From NCBI GenBank assembly GCA_009379845.1, contig WHSZ01000010.1, positions 47,394 to 111,393 on the forward strand: a stretch of DNA of 64,000 nucleotides, given 5' to 3'. The notes beneath the pieces were generated by a model. That model was not told the origin of the DNA, ran no database searches, and worked only from the letters and a program-made list of their open reading frames with translations. Shown here piece by piece: positions 35,853-45,235 of this stretch (its first letter is position 1; each line of letters begins with the position of its first letter). The position numbers and the translations under genes are program-made. This DNA is from Pseudonocardiaceae bacterium (lineage in GTDB: Bacteria; Actinomycetota; Actinomycetes; Mycobacteriales; Pseudonocardiaceae).

Positions 35853-35905
35853 CCGCGTTTAGCACGCTAACCGCGGTATTGAGGGTGGCTAAGTACCGTG
35901 GTTAG
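35853..35905. repeat. palindromic repeat array, site D (one unit and a half)
   Basis: A full forward unit at 35853-35876 with centre GCACGC, then the usual 19-bp spacer and a truncated unit from 35896 (CCGTGGTTAG). The start-to-start distance is again 43 bp. The stop codon of the response regulator gene (TTA on the plus strand, 35902-35904) lies within the truncated unit. Confidence 0.82.
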
Positions 35906-36567
35906 TTGGTTTCGGCGTCAAGGAGGCCGCTGCGCCACGCCCACGCCGCGATCTCCACCCGGTTACGCCCGCCGATTTTGCTCTGCACCGACGCGAGGTG
36001 CGTCTTCACGGTGGACAGCGACAGGTACAGCGCCGTGCCGATCTCGGTGTTGGTCAGCCCGCGCGCGGTCTCCCGCACCACGTCCAGCTCCCGCTCGGTG
36101 AGCGGTTCGCTCGGCCGCGCCGCGGATCGCCTGCCAACACCCCGTTCGAACTGCCGCAGCAGACGCACGGTGATCTGCGGCGAGACCAGCGCGTCGCCAC
36201 GCACCGCCGCGCGCACCGCCTCGAGCAGCAGCGCCGGACCCGCGTCCTTGAGCAGGAATCCGCTCGCCCCGCCGTGCAGCGCGGCGTGCACGTACTCGTC
36301 CAGATCGAACGTGGTGACCACCACGACCTTGAGCGGATCGGGCACCCCCGGTCCGGCCAGCTGCCTGGTCACCTCCAGACCGTCGACGCCGGGCATCCGG
36401 ATGTCCAGCAGGCACACGTCCGGACGCAGCTCGCGGGCGCGGCTGAGCGCGCTCGCCCCGTCCGGCACGTCGGCGACGACCTCGATGTCGTCCTGCGCCT
36501 CCAGGATCAGCCGGAACCCGGTACGCACCATCTCCTGATCGTCCGCGATCAGCACCCTTATGGTCAC
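35902..36567 (-). CDS. NarL/LuxR-family response regulator
   Basis: A 221-residue regulator: receiver domain with acidic pocket (LIADDQEMVR), phospho-acceptor Asp in CLLDIRMPGVDG (about 55), Thr in VVVTTFDLDEY and Lys in FLLKDAG. The LuxR-type helix-turn-helix follows (about 150-210: LTERELDVVRETARGLTNTEIGTALYLSLSTVKTHLASVQSKI). GTG at 36567 overlaps the kinase stop (GTGA). It likely acts on the 22-bp palindrome at 38434 and the ABC genes beyond. Confidence 0.93.
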   Translation of the reverse strand: MTIRVLIADDQEMVRTGFRLILEAQDDIEVVADVPDGASALSRARELRPDVCLLDIRMPGVDGLEVTRQLAGPGVPDPLKVVVVTTFDLDEYVHAALHGGASGFLLKDAGPALLLEAVRAAVRGDALVSPQITVRLLRQFERGVGRRSAARPSEPLTERELDVVRETARGLTNTEIGTALYLSLSTVKTHLASVQSKIGGRNRVEIAAWAWRSGLLDAETN

Positions 36568-38378
36568 GTTTCTCCGTTCTCCTCCACGGTCCCGGCGGCC
36601 TCGCCGGCCCGGGCACCCCCGGTGGACCCGGCAGCCTCGGCGGACCCCGACCCCTTCGCCTCGGCGCCCCCGATCGGCAGCCATGCCTCGACCAGCCAGC
36701 CGCCACCCGAACCCGGCCCGGCGGTGAACAACCCGCCGAGCAACTCCACCCGCTCGCGCATGCCAACGATGCCGTATCCGCCAGAGCCGCCGATCGGAGC
36801 CGCCGCGCTCCCCTTCCCGTCGTCGCTGATCAGTATGTGCAGCTCGCGTCCGGTGCTGGCGGCCCGCACCCGCACCGCGCTCGCGCCCTCGGCATGCTTG
36901 CCGATATTCGTCAACGACTCCTGCACCAGCCGGAGCACCGAGCGCGCCACCTCGAGCGGCAGCTCGTGATCCAGCTCGAGTTCGACCGAAACCGGCACGC
37001 CGTGCCACTCCGCAACCAGCGCGCGAAGGTCGGCCGCGAAATCGGTGGTCGCCTCGTCGGCGGCACCCTCGCCGGCCGGCTGCCCGCGCATGCTGCCGAC
37101 CAGCCTGCGCATGGCGGCCAGCGCCTCCAGTCCGCCCGCCTCGATCCGGCCGAGCGCCACCTGCGCCACCTCGGGTTTGCTGTCCGCGACCGCCTTCGCC
37201 GCCTGGGCCTGCACCACGATGCCGGTTACCTGATGGGCCACCACGTCGTGCAGCTCGCGGGCAAGCGCCATCCGTTCGCCGGTCTGCGCCTCCCGCACCG
37301 CCGCGGCCACCGTGCTGGCACGCTCCGAATCCCGTGCCCGGAAGTACAGCCCGACGGCCACCGCGCTGCCAAGCGCCAGCGCCGCCTGCAACGCGACCGG
37401 CCGCAGCGCGCCCCCGTCTTGACCGGCGAGTACGGCGGCCGCCACCGCGACGGCAAGCAACCCGATCTGGCGCGTCGCCGTCCACGTCTTGGCGTGACGC
37501 ACCAGGAAGACGGTGACGACCAGGCCGGCAGCGACCTGGGTCGGCGGGATGCCGTTGATCATCCCGCCCTCGCTCGCCAGGTCCAGCGCGCCGAGGAGCA
37601 GCCCCGAGCCGAGTAGCACGGGGGCGAGCAGCATCGAGGCGCGAACCGGGTGCCGCGTCGCCCACACCCCCGCGAGCCCGGCCAGCCCGGACAGCAACAG
37701 CGCCGGGGCGGCCACTGGGCCTTCCCTGTCCACGACCACGGTCGCTTCGAAGAAGAAGGTCAGGGACAGCAACGCAATCAACGGCCACTGCTTGCCGAGC
37801 AGGTCCGCCGTTCGAGGCTCGTCGCGTGGTGCGCGGGTGCGCCGCAGGTACACCGCACCGATGACAGCCACGGCCAGCACCAGCGAGCCGTACAGCAGCG
37901 ATACCAGCACGTCGTCGGTGCCGGCTGAACCAGTGGTGTGCGCGCCGAGCACGGCGAGCACTCCGGAGCCCACCAGCAGGATCACCGCGCCGACGGCCCG
38001 CGGCGGCGCGCCGTGCAGCACGCAGAAGAACACCAACTCGAACCCGGCGACGGTCTGCGAGGAGGACACCCCCGCGATCAGCGGCGCGAACGCCATGGCG
38101 CCCTCGACCAATCCGAGCAGGGCGGTGCTCGCCGCCAGTACCAGCGCACCGGTGACGGCCGCCGCGACCGGCCGGGATATCGCCCACAGCGCGCAGGCCG
38201 CGAACCCGAGAATTCCGGACAACGGGCTCAGGTACTCCAGCCGGATGCCGGAACCGCCCCCTTGCAGACCCACCGCGAGCACGTCGAACAGCACGGCGGC
38301 GAGCAACACGATGCCCGGTGTGCCGAACCGGGCTCGCGCGGCGTTGGCGCGCTCGATCAATCGTTGGATGGGCGGCAC
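36564..38378 (-). CDS. NarL-type sensor histidine kinase with multi-helix membrane domain
   Basis: A 604-residue kinase. Residues 1-345 are hydrophobic, with about ten helices and no clear outer sensor domain. The HisKA_3 dimer helix is MALARELHDVVAHQVTGIVVQAQAAK (phospho-His about 390). The HATPase part has LRLVQESLTNIGKHAEGASAV, SDDGKG and GYGIVGMRERVELLGG (about 535-550). The tail is Gly/Ala/Glu-rich. The GTG at 38378 begins PPIQRLIERANAARARFG. Such kinases beside an ABC exporter often sense envelope stress or antibiotics; the signal is unknown. Confidence 0.9.
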   Translation of the reverse strand: MPPIQRLIERANAARARFGTPGIVLLAAVLFDVLAVGLQGGGSGIRLEYLSPLSGILGFAACALWAISRPVAAAVTGALVLAASTALLGLVEGAMAFAPLIAGVSSSQTVAGFELVFFCVLHGAPPRAVGAVILLVGSGVLAVLGAHTTGSAGTDDVLVSLLYGSLVLAVAVIGAVYLRRTRAPRDEPRTADLLGKQWPLIALLSLTFFFEATVVVDREGPVAAPALLLSGLAGLAGVWATRHPVRASMLLAPVLLGSGLLLGALDLASEGGMINGIPPTQVAAGLVVTVFLVRHAKTWTATRQIGLLAVAVAAAVLAGQDGGALRPVALQAALALGSAVAVGLYFRARDSERASTVAAAVREAQTGERMALARELHDVVAHQVTGIVVQAQAAKAVADSKPEVAQVALGRIEAGGLEALAAMRRLVGSMRGQPAGEGAADEATTDFAADLRALVAEWHGVPVSVELELDHELPLEVARSVLRLVQESLTNIGKHAEGASAVRVRAASTGRELHILISDDGKGSAAAPIGGSGGYGIVGMRERVELLGGLFTAGPGSGGGWLVEAWLPIGGAEAKGSGSAEAAGSTGGARAGEAAGTVEENGET

Positions 38379-38433
38379 CGCTCGACCGTAGAGGATCTCC
38401 GCGTCGGGGCACGTTGGCCGACCGGCCGTCCCG

Positions 38434-38455
38434 GCATCGGCCGATCGGCCGATGC
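38434..38455. promoter_or_regulatory. perfect 22-bp palindrome in the two-component/ABC divergent promoter
   Basis: GCATCGGCCGA followed directly by its exact complement, with no mismatch. It lies in the 175-bp gap between the kinase start (38378) and the ABC ATPase start (38554). A dimeric LuxR-type regulator binding here could control both directions. Assignment to the response regulator at 35902 is inference from position. Confidence 0.6.
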
Positions 38456-38553
38456 GGCCCGTCGCGCGATGGCCGTTTGCCCGAAGTGGACACCGCGCCG
38501 GACCCGGGAGCCTTCCCTTCGAACGAATTCCTGGGGTACCGAGGAGGACCAAC

Positions 38554-39249
38554 GTGACTCATCCGCTTACCGCCCAACCGATGCTCGCGGGCCGTGGGCT
38601 GATCAAGCGTTACGGCACCGAACACGCGCTCGCCGGGGTTGACATCGACGTGGCGGCTGGCGAGGCGACCGCGATCGTCGGGCCGTCCGGATCGGGCAAG
38701 ACCTCGCTTCTGCACGTACTCGCGGGCATCCTCGCCCCGGACGCCGGCCAGGTTTTCCTTGCCGGGCAACGGATCGATCAGCTCAGTGAGACGAAACGAA
38801 GCCAGCTGCGGCAGCGGGAGTTCGGTTTCGTCTTCCAGTCCGGGCTGCTTGTCGACGAGCTCACCGCGGAGGAGAACGTCGCGCTGCCAACGCTGTTGGG
38901 TGGTGGGCGCAAGGCCGACGCGCTGCGCGGTGCGCGGGAGTGGCTCGGCCGGCTCGGCCTCGGCGGCTTCGCGAGCCGGCGTCCTGGCGAACTCTCCGGT
39001 GGCGAGGCGCAGCGCGTGGCGATCGCACGGGCCCTCTCCCACCGGCCGAAAGTGATCTTCGCGGACGAGCCGACGGGAGCGCTGGACACCAAGACCGGCC
39101 GGGACACCATGGACGCTTTGCTTGTGACGGCGCGGGAAACCGGCGCGGCTGTGCTGATCGTGACGCACGATCGCGAGCTTGCCGATTCGCTGCCACGCAT
39201 CGTGTCCATTCGGGACGGTCTGATCACGAGTGGGGTGCGTGCCGCATGA
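38554..39249 (+). CDS. ABC transporter ATP-binding protein (MacB/LolD-like)
   Basis: A 231-residue ATPase: Walker A IVGPSGSGKTSLLHVLAG (about 40-57), Q-loop VFQSGLLVDELTAEEN, signature ELSGGEAQRVAIARAL (about 150-165), Walker B VIFADEPTGALD (about 170-182) and H-loop IVTHDRELAD. The class serves MacB-type permeases that move peptides or drugs out of the membrane. GTG 38554 with GAGGAGG upstream. It overlaps the permease start (ATGA). Confidence 0.94.
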   Translation: MTHPLTAQPMLAGRGLIKRYGTEHALAGVDIDVAAGEATAIVGPSGSGKTSLLHVLAGILAPDAGQVFLAGQRIDQLSETKRSQLRQREFGFVFQSGLLVDELTAEENVALPTLLGGGRKADALRGAREWLGRLGLGGFASRRPGELSGGEAQRVAIARALSHRPKVIFADEPTGALDTKTGRDTMDALLVTARETGAAVLIVTHDRELADSLPRIVSIRDGLITSGVRAA

Positions 39250-41463
39250 ACCCGTTTCAGCTGGCGATGCGGGTGCTCCGGATCGACCGGCGCACCAGAA
39301 CATCCGCGATCCTCACCGGCCTCGGCGTCGCGGTGGCCACCGCGCTGGTGTCCCTGCTGGTAAGCCTGCCGTTCGCCACTCAGGAACGCGCGGAGCGCTC
39401 CGCGTGGCAGCAGCGGATGTCCTCGGGCGATCCCGGGCAGGCGAACGTGCTGCTGGCCAAGAGCCTGGACTATTTCAACGGTGCGGAGATCACCAAGATC
39501 GACGTCGCGGCGTTGCCAGGCAAGCCGAGACCCGCACTGCCACCGGGAATCCCGCGACTTCCTGGACCGAACGAGGTGCTGCTCTCCCCTGCGCTGTCCG
39601 CGCTTATCAAGGACAATCCGGAAGCCAGGCTTGGCGACCGGTTCCCCGGACTCGGGGTCGGCACGCTCGGTGAGGACGCACTGTCCGCACCGGACCAGCT
39701 GGTGGCGCTCGTCGGGCAGCACCGTGGCGTGCTGCCCGCGACCGCGGTCGAGTCCAGCGGCCTGACAGCCGCGCACGCGGACGTCGACGACCTGCTCGCG
39801 TTACTCACCGGCGTCGGCATCGTGGTGCTGCTGGTGCCGAGCCTGGTGCTGGTCGCCTCCGCGTCCCGGCTCACCGCGGCACGTCGGGAGCGGCGGTTGG
39901 CCGCGTTACGGCTGGCCGGCGCGACCCCGTCGCAGGTGGTGAACTCGGTTGCCGCGGAGACCACCCTGGCCGCGGGGGCGGGCGCGTTGCTCGGCATGGC
40001 GCTCGGCTGGCCATCGCACGCTCTCGCGAGCTACGTGCCGTGGGACGGCTGGACCTGGCAGCCTGGCGATTTCGCGCTGCCCGGCTGGCTGGCGTTGCTC
40101 ATCGCGATCGCGATCCCGGCGCTTGTGGTGCTCGCCGCGGTTCTCGGGCTTCGGCGGGTGGTGTTCGCACCACTCGGCGCGGCGGCCGCGCACCGCGGGA
40201 AACTGCCGAAGGTATGGCGCTTGCTGGCGATTCCGATCGCCGCCGTGGTCTTCGCCTACGGCCTCGCGGAGGCGGAGGAAACCGGCAGCCTGGCGATGGT
40301 GCTCGGCGGGCTCGCGCTTGTCGTGCTGTCCGCATCGGTTGTCGGCCCCTTGGTGACCTCAGCGATCGGCGGGCTCTTCGTGCGGGCGTGGCGCAAACCG
40401 GCGATGTTGCTCGCCGGGCGGCGATTGCGGGACGACCCGAAGGCCGCCTACCGCGCATCGGCCGGCGTGGTGCTCGCGGTGTTCACCGGTTCGATGGCGC
40501 TGACGTTGATGTCCAGTTTCGAGTCGATGAGCGGCAGCACGGAGCCCTACCGGGACTCGGTGTTGCACACGTCGGTCGAGGGCGGGCAGGCCAAGGAGAT
40601 CGTGCGACGAACCAACGACAAGCTCGCCCGGTACGGGCAGCCGGCCGAGGCCGGCACCGCGGGCGAAGTCCTACTGTCCACATCAGACGGCGCGGGTGGG
40701 TCGGCAGTGGTGCTGGACTGTGCCAGCGCAGCGTTGCTGACGCGGCTGGCGACGGCCAGATCCTGCGCACAGCAGCCGGGGGTGTGGAGTTCGGTGCCGC
40801 TGCCGGGCCGGAGTCTCACCGTGGAGCCGATCGCAGGTGGTGAACGGACCGCGCTACCCGCCGGTACGCCAGGTGCCCGCCGTGGGCTCGGATCCCGTTG
40901 GGGCGGCCATCATTGACCCCTCGCTGGTGCCGGAGCGACTGCTCGGCAACGAGAAGACCGTGCTGGTACCGACCACAGCCGCGAACCGCGAGGTGGCGCG
41001 CAGCGCGCTGGTCGGCGCGGCCAGCGGTGCCCAGGTGCAAAGTCGCGAGCTGACGTTGCACGACCAGCAGAACCAGCTCGCGGACCTGCGCCGGGTGACC
41101 GTGATCGGGCTGCTGGCCGCGACCACTCTCGCCGGGGCCAGCGCGGCGATCTCCGCGGCCGGCTCGGTGCTGGATCGCAGGCGCACGTTCGGGTCGCTGA
41201 TGGCGGCCGGCACGCCGTTGCGGGTGCTGGCGCGGGCATTGCGCACCGAGGCGGCGCTGCCAGCACTGGTGGCCACGGTCGGCGCCGGTACCGGCGGGGT
41301 GGTCGTCGGCCAGGCCCTGCTGCGGCTGGCTGAGGGCGAATTCGCGTTCACGCCGTGGGCGCTGGCTCCCGTCGCGTTGGGGGTGCTGGTGGCGGTGATT
41401 GCCGCCTCGGCTTCGGCACCGGCGCTGCGGCGGGTCCGCAGCGAACCGCTCGCCGAGGAGTAG
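39246..41463 (+). pseudogene. FtsX/MacB-type ABC permease, interrupted by one frameshift
   Basis: The ATG at 39246 opens a permease with helices near residues 24-44, then a paired FtsX domain (LLALLTGVGIVVLLVPSLVLVASASRLTAARRERRLAALRLAGATPSQVVNSVAAETTLAAG). A second domain follows the GRRLRDDPKAAYRASAG segment. At 40857-40890 the frame changes. The first frame would end at 40916, while the next frame runs to 41463 and holds the last FtsX part (RRVTVIGLLAATTLAGASAAISAAGSVLDRRRTFGSLMAAGTP). One extra base in that region explains it. About 738 residues would result. It could be real loss or an assembly error. Confidence 0.75.
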
Positions 41464-41469
41464 GGGACC

Positions 41470-41514
41470 GGCGCGTCCATCGCCCTGCCGTCGGGGGAAG
41501 GCGATGGGCGCGCC
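41470..41514. terminator. bidirectional hairpin between converging genes
   Basis: A 15-bp stem (41470-41484 with 41500-41514, GGCGCGTCCATCGCC) with a single G-T pair and a 15-base loop, seven bases beyond the permease stop and before the converging methyltransferase gene. It is GC-rich and lacks a T-tract, but position and strength fit an intrinsic terminator for both sides. Confidence 0.65.
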
Positions 41515-41582
41515 GCGGTTACGGCCGCGCCGGTTCACGCGGTGATCGGCGTGGCCGTTTGGGCGCGGCGGCCGGCGCGAGG

Positions 41583-42416
41583 TCAGCCGTTCTTGCGGGC
41601 CATGCCGGCCATGCCCAGTTGCTCTCCCGCGGTCAGGTTGCCGGCGTGCACCGGCCCGTCCGGGCGCCAGAGCGCGGTGTACACGACGCCCGGATCCAGC
41701 AGCGCGAAATCCCCGAAGTGGTGCTCGATCTCGCTCGGCGTCCGCGCCCAGCCGGCCTGCTCCGCGACGTTCTCCCTGGTGATCCTGGCCAGCTCCTGCT
41801 GGGCGGGCAGCCCGGTGTCCACCAGCGACGTCATGAACAGGTAGCTGCCGGGGGCAAGCGCAGCGCGGTAGGCGGAGACCACGGCGTCGGCGATGTCCGG
41901 GGAAAGGTAGTGCAGCATCCCGACGAGCATCAGCGCGACGGGGCGCTCGAAATCGAGCAGCCCGGTCACGTCGGGATCGCCGAGCACGGCCTCGGGTTCG
42001 CGGGCGTCGCCGGTAACCACCGTGGTGTTGTCGTTCTCGGCGAGAATCGCCCTGCCGTGCACCAGCACCAGCGGATCGACGTCGAGGTAGGCCACCCTGG
42101 CCTCGGGATTGCTCGCCTGCGCGACCTCGTGCGTGTTCTGCACGGTTGGCAGGCCGCTGCCCAGATCGAGGAACTGGTCGATGCCGGCTTCGCCGGCCAG
42201 GTAGCGCACGCCCCGCACCAGGACCTTGCGGTTCTCCTCGGCGGACTCCTTCAGGCCGGGAATGTGCTCGCAGGCGAACTCGGCAAGCGCACGATCTGCC
42301 GCGAAGTTGTCCTTACCCCCGAGTAGCGCGTCGTAGGCGCGGGCGATGGTGGGCTTGCTGAAGTCCAGATCGAGACCGGGTGGCGGCCACTCGGAGTCCT
42401 GCTGCTCGTCACTCAT
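41583..42416 (-). CDS. SAM-dependent methyltransferase, PF04672 (DUF574) family
   Basis: A 277-residue protein of the large actinobacterial S-adenosyl methyltransferase family: FSKPTIARAYDALLGGKDNFAADRALAE (about 18-45), FLDLGSGLPTVQNTHEVAQ (SAM loop, about 85), VAYLDVDPLVLVHGRAIL, and MLVGMLHYLSPDIADAVVSAYRAALAPGSYL. Targets are unknown. ATG at 42416, or 42425 (MSRMSDEQ), since neither has a good Shine-Dalgarno. It may belong to the divergent small membrane gene's region but no operon is evident. Confidence 0.86.
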   Translation of the reverse strand: MSDEQQDSEWPPPGLDLDFSKPTIARAYDALLGGKDNFAADRALAEFACEHIPGLKESAEENRKVLVRGVRYLAGEAGIDQFLDLGSGLPTVQNTHEVAQASNPEARVAYLDVDPLVLVHGRAILAENDNTTVVTGDAREPEAVLGDPDVTGLLDFERPVALMLVGMLHYLSPDIADAVVSAYRAALAPGSYLFMTSLVDTGLPAQQELARITRENVAEQAGWARTPSEIEHHFGDFALLDPGVVYTALWRPDGPVHAGNLTAGEQLGMAGMARKNG

Positions 42417-42637
42417 CCGGGACATCGTAGAGCTATCGGGTTCCGCGACCGCGGGCACGGTTGGCCGCGCCGGATCCGCGCCTCGCCTCGTGGCCGGGCA
42501 ACCGAACGACCGGGCGACGACCACGACGCGTCCGCACCGAATCAGCCATTTGGTCAGCCCGATATGACCGCATGGCCGATCCGTTGACCTGCGGTTTCCG
42601 GCGACACTGGAACAGACCCGCACCACGGGAGGTACTG

Positions 42638-42790
42638 ATGTCACTACTCGACACGATCGGGGTTGTCGCCGGACTGACGGTATTCGTGCTGATGGCGATC
42701 GCGCCGATGCTCGCGGACCTCAACGAGAAGTTGCCGGCGCGGCGGGCGACTGCCAGCCCGACGCTCACTGCCCGAGATGCAACCGGGTGA
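42638..42790 (+). CDS. 50-residue small membrane protein, unknown
   Basis: ATG at 42638 behind a strong GGGAGG five to ten bases upstream. The product starts [20 protein letters not shown]; one helix (about 5-25) is followed by a short polar tail ([18 protein letters not shown]). The last 26 bases overlap the 3' end of the converging isomerase gene. No family is recognised; the call rests on the ribosome-binding site and membrane helix. Confidence 0.55.
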   Translation: MSLLDTIGVVAGLTVFVLMAIAPMLADLNEKLPARRATASPTLTARDATG

Positions 42791-43556
42791 ACAGCAGTGC
42801 CTCGGCGAGATCGCGGGCGCGCGCGGCGGGCCCGGCGGCGCGCTGCGTGTTCAGCTCGAGCACGATCTGCCCGCCGAAACTGTTCCGCGCCAGCGATTCG
42901 CACAGCCGGCCGCACGGCTGATTTCCCCGGCCCGGCACCAGATGCTCGTCCTTTGGCACCCCGGATCCGTCCGCGAGGTGCACGTGCGTGAGGCCATCAC
43001 CCATCCGCTCGGCCATGGCCAGCGCGTCCATCTGGGCGACCGCGGTGTGGGACAGGTCAAGGGTGTAGTTGCGGTAGCCGACATCGGTGGGGTCAACGGA
43101 GGGCCAGAACGCGGAAACCTTCCGCCGCCGGCCGATCGGCCGCACCGGAAACATGTTCTCCACGGCAACCGCGACGCCCGAGGAATCCTCCAACTCCCGC
43201 ACCAGCTCGGCGAACCCTCCGCTGTACCGGCGCTGCCAGCGAAACGGCGGATGCACCACCACGGTGCGGGCACCCAGCTCCTCGGCCAGCCCCACCGCAC
43301 GCCGTAGCCGCACAACCGGATCCGGCGACCACACCCGCTGCGTGATCAGCAAGCACGGCGCGTGCACGGCGAGCACCGGCGTACCGGTGCGGCGCACGCA
43401 GCGGCGCAGCGCCTCCACGTCCTGGCTGATTGGGTCCGCCCACACCATCACTTCGACGCCGTCGTAACCGAGCTCGGCGGCCAGTTCGAACGCCGTGGCG
43501 GCATTCTGCGGCCACACCGAGCCGGTGGACAGCGCCACCGGAATCTGTGCACCCAC
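42765..43556 (-). CDS. sugar phosphate isomerase/epimerase-type TIM barrel (Rv0498-like)
   Basis: A 263-residue AP-endonuclease-2-type barrel: [19 protein letters not shown] (about 24-42), [28 protein letters not shown] (about 95-110), VAVENMFPV (putative metal Glu about 130), [36 protein letters not shown] and [10 protein letters not shown]. His and Glu residues would bind a divalent metal. Substrate unknown. GTG at 43556. In mycobacteria it also precedes the Rv0497 and Rv0496 genes. Confidence 0.85.
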   Translation of the reverse strand: MGAQIPVALSTGSVWPQNAATAFELAAELGYDGVEVMVWADPISQDVEALRRCVRRTGTPVLAVHAPCLLITQRVWSPDPVVRLRRAVGLAEELGARTVVVHPPFRWQRRYSGGFAELVRELEDSSGVAVAVENMFPVRPIGRRRKVSAFWPSVDPTDVGYRNYTLDLSHTAVAQMDALAMAERMGDGLTHVHLADGSGVPKDEHLVPGRGNQPCGRLCESLARNSFGGQIVLELNTQRAAGPAARARDLAEALLFTRLHLGQ

Positions 43557-43560
43557 GTCG

Positions 43561-45117
43561 CTAATGGCTTAACAGCAACAACGCGGCCGGGGACACCGTG
43601 ACAACCAGACCGACAAGCACAGCGAGCACCGTGGTCTGCAAATCCTCCGCTCGCCGGATCTTTCGCACGATCCACACCAGCCCGACGATCACCAGCAGCG
43701 CGGCGATCAGCGCGGCGGCCGGGATCTCGCCCCACAGCCAGTTGAACCCGAGCCATACGCCGGCACCGCCGAGGACGCCGATCGCCAGCTGGCCGGCCAT
43801 GATGAGCCATTCCTTCGCGGGCGACGGCTCGGGCTCGGAAAGTTCCGCCTCCTCGGGGGCGTATTCGTCGTATTCGTCGTACTCGTAGTCGTAATCGTCC
43901 TCGTATTGCCCGTACTCATCGGACTCGTAGTCGTACTCGTCCGCTTCGTACCCGTCCGCGTCGTAGTAGTCGTCCTCGCCCTCGTAGTCCTGGTAACCGG
44001 GCGCGGGCTGCAGCATGGTCTCCTCCGCCGCGTCCGGATCGGCGAGCGGATCCTCCTGCTGCACGCTCGGGTACCCGGCGCCGGACTGCTGGCCCGGAGA
44101 ACGCATCGGGTGCCCGGGCGGCGCGGCCAACCCGGCTGGCGGCTCGGCACCGTTCGGCGTCCGGTCGTCGGCCTGCTCGGCTGCCGGGCTGCCTGGCACC
44201 GGGTACGAGCCGCTGGGCTGACGATGTGGCGCCGCGGTCGGGCCGGCTGGCGAGCCGTCGAGCCTTGCCGACAACCCGCTGGTCGGTGGGCCGGACGCAT
44301 CGGATCCCTGCGGTGCGGGACCGGGTGGGCCGGGTTGCTGGCCCGGCTGCGGCAGTGGGCCCGAAGGCTGTTGCCCGCGCTTCGGCAGCGGACCAGACGG
44401 CTGCTGGCCCGGCTGCGGTAGCGGGCCCGAAGGTTGCTGCCCGCGCTTCGGCAGCGGACCGGACGGCTGCTGGGCGGGCTGTGGCAGCGGGCCGGACTGC
44501 TGTGGCGGTGGCTTGGGCAGCGGCGCGGACTGCTGCGGAGGTTGCGAGGGCGGCGTGGCAGGGCGCCCCGGCTCACGGGTCGGTGGGCCTGGCGACTGCC
44601 CTGGCGCCTGCGGCGGTTGCTGGCCTTGCTGGCCCGGAGCAGGCGGACCTGGCTGGCCGGGTGGTTGCGGCCGTCGCGCCGGTGCCGGCCTGCCGGCCTG
44701 GATCCCCATTCGCCGTGGCGGCTCGCCGGCCGGCTGCTGGCCTTGCTGGCCCTGGTCCTCGCGGTGCGGTGGTGGCGCGGGCTGCCGGTTGTCCGGCGGC
44801 GCTTCGGGTGGCGGGGCCTGCCTACGCGGCGGTTCCGGCTGGGGCGCTTCGGGCGGCGGTGTGCGGCTGGCGGCACGCGACGCGCCCGGCTCCTCGTTGT
44901 CACGTACCGCACGCATCTGACCGCTGTCCGACATGACCCGGTCGATGATCGCCTGGGGTGCGGTCTGCGAGGCGTCGACGTTCTGCCCGTTCGATGAGTC
45001 GTCGTCATCGGCACGACGACGACGGCGACGCGGCGCGCCGCCGGTATTGCCGCCGTGTTGAGCAAGCAACTCAGCGACCGTGCGCTGGCCCTGCTCTCCC
45101 TCGCGTTCTCGACTCAT
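43561..45117 (-). CDS. proline-rich membrane protein with acidic Tyr region (Rv0497-like)
   Basis: A 518-residue protein. Residues 1-60 hold an Arg cluster ([13 protein letters not shown]). Residues 80-330 are Pro/Gln/Gly-rich with 11-residue repeats. Residues 375-425 are an Asp/Glu/Tyr-rich block ([16 protein letters not shown]). Then come about three helices at the end ([58 protein letters not shown]). The soluble part faces the cytoplasm. Rv0497 keeps only the N-terminal Arg stretch and helices, so the middle is an expansion. Function unknown. ATG 45117 with GGAAGGG upstream. Confidence 0.75.
   Translation of the reverse strand: MSREREGEQGQRTVAELLAQHGGNTGGAPRRRRRRADDDDSSNGQNVDASQTAPQAIIDRVMSDSGQMRAVRDNEEPGASRAASRTPPPEAPQPEPPRRQAPPPEAPPDNRQPAPPPHREDQGQQGQQPAGEPPRRMGIQAGRPAPARRPQPPGQPGPPAPGQQGQQPPQAPGQSPGPPTREPGRPATPPSQPPQQSAPLPKPPPQQSGPLPQPAQQPSGPLPKRGQQPSGPLPQPGQQPSGPLPKRGQQPSGPLPQPGQQPGPPGPAPQGSDASGPPTSGLSARLDGSPAGPTAAPHRQPSGSYPVPGSPAAEQADDRTPNGAEPPAGLAAPPGHPMRSPGQQSGAGYPSVQQEDPLADPDAAEETMLQPAPGYQDYEGEDDYYDADGYEADEYDYESDEYGQYEDDYDYEYDEYDEYAPEEAELSEPEPSPAKEWLIMAGQLAIGVLGGAGVWLGFNWLWGEIPAAALIAALLVIVGLVWIVRKIRRAEDLQTTVLAVLVGLVVTVSPAALLLLSH
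44341..44535. repeat. 33-bp tandem repeats inside the proline-rich membrane protein gene
   Basis: About six units coding the 11-residue repeat [11 protein letters not shown] / [11 protein letters not shown], alternating in pairs so that the best period is 66 bp. The units are in frame, and copy number could change by recombination without breaking the gene. Confidence 0.75.
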
Positions 45118-45235
45118 CCCTTCCACCGTGCCCCGTGCCGGCCAGTCCGTCCAGTGTCCTATCAGACGTTATCGCCGAGGCGTGCCTCCTACTCGATAAG
45201 CGGGATGACGGGATTCAGCCCATCATCTCGCGGGC

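Noticed and set aside
35902..39303. 1133-codon continuous minus-strand frame
   Set aside because: Only its last 222 codons are a real gene (response regulator). The rest is an out-of-frame reading of the kinase and the antisense of the ABC ATPase.
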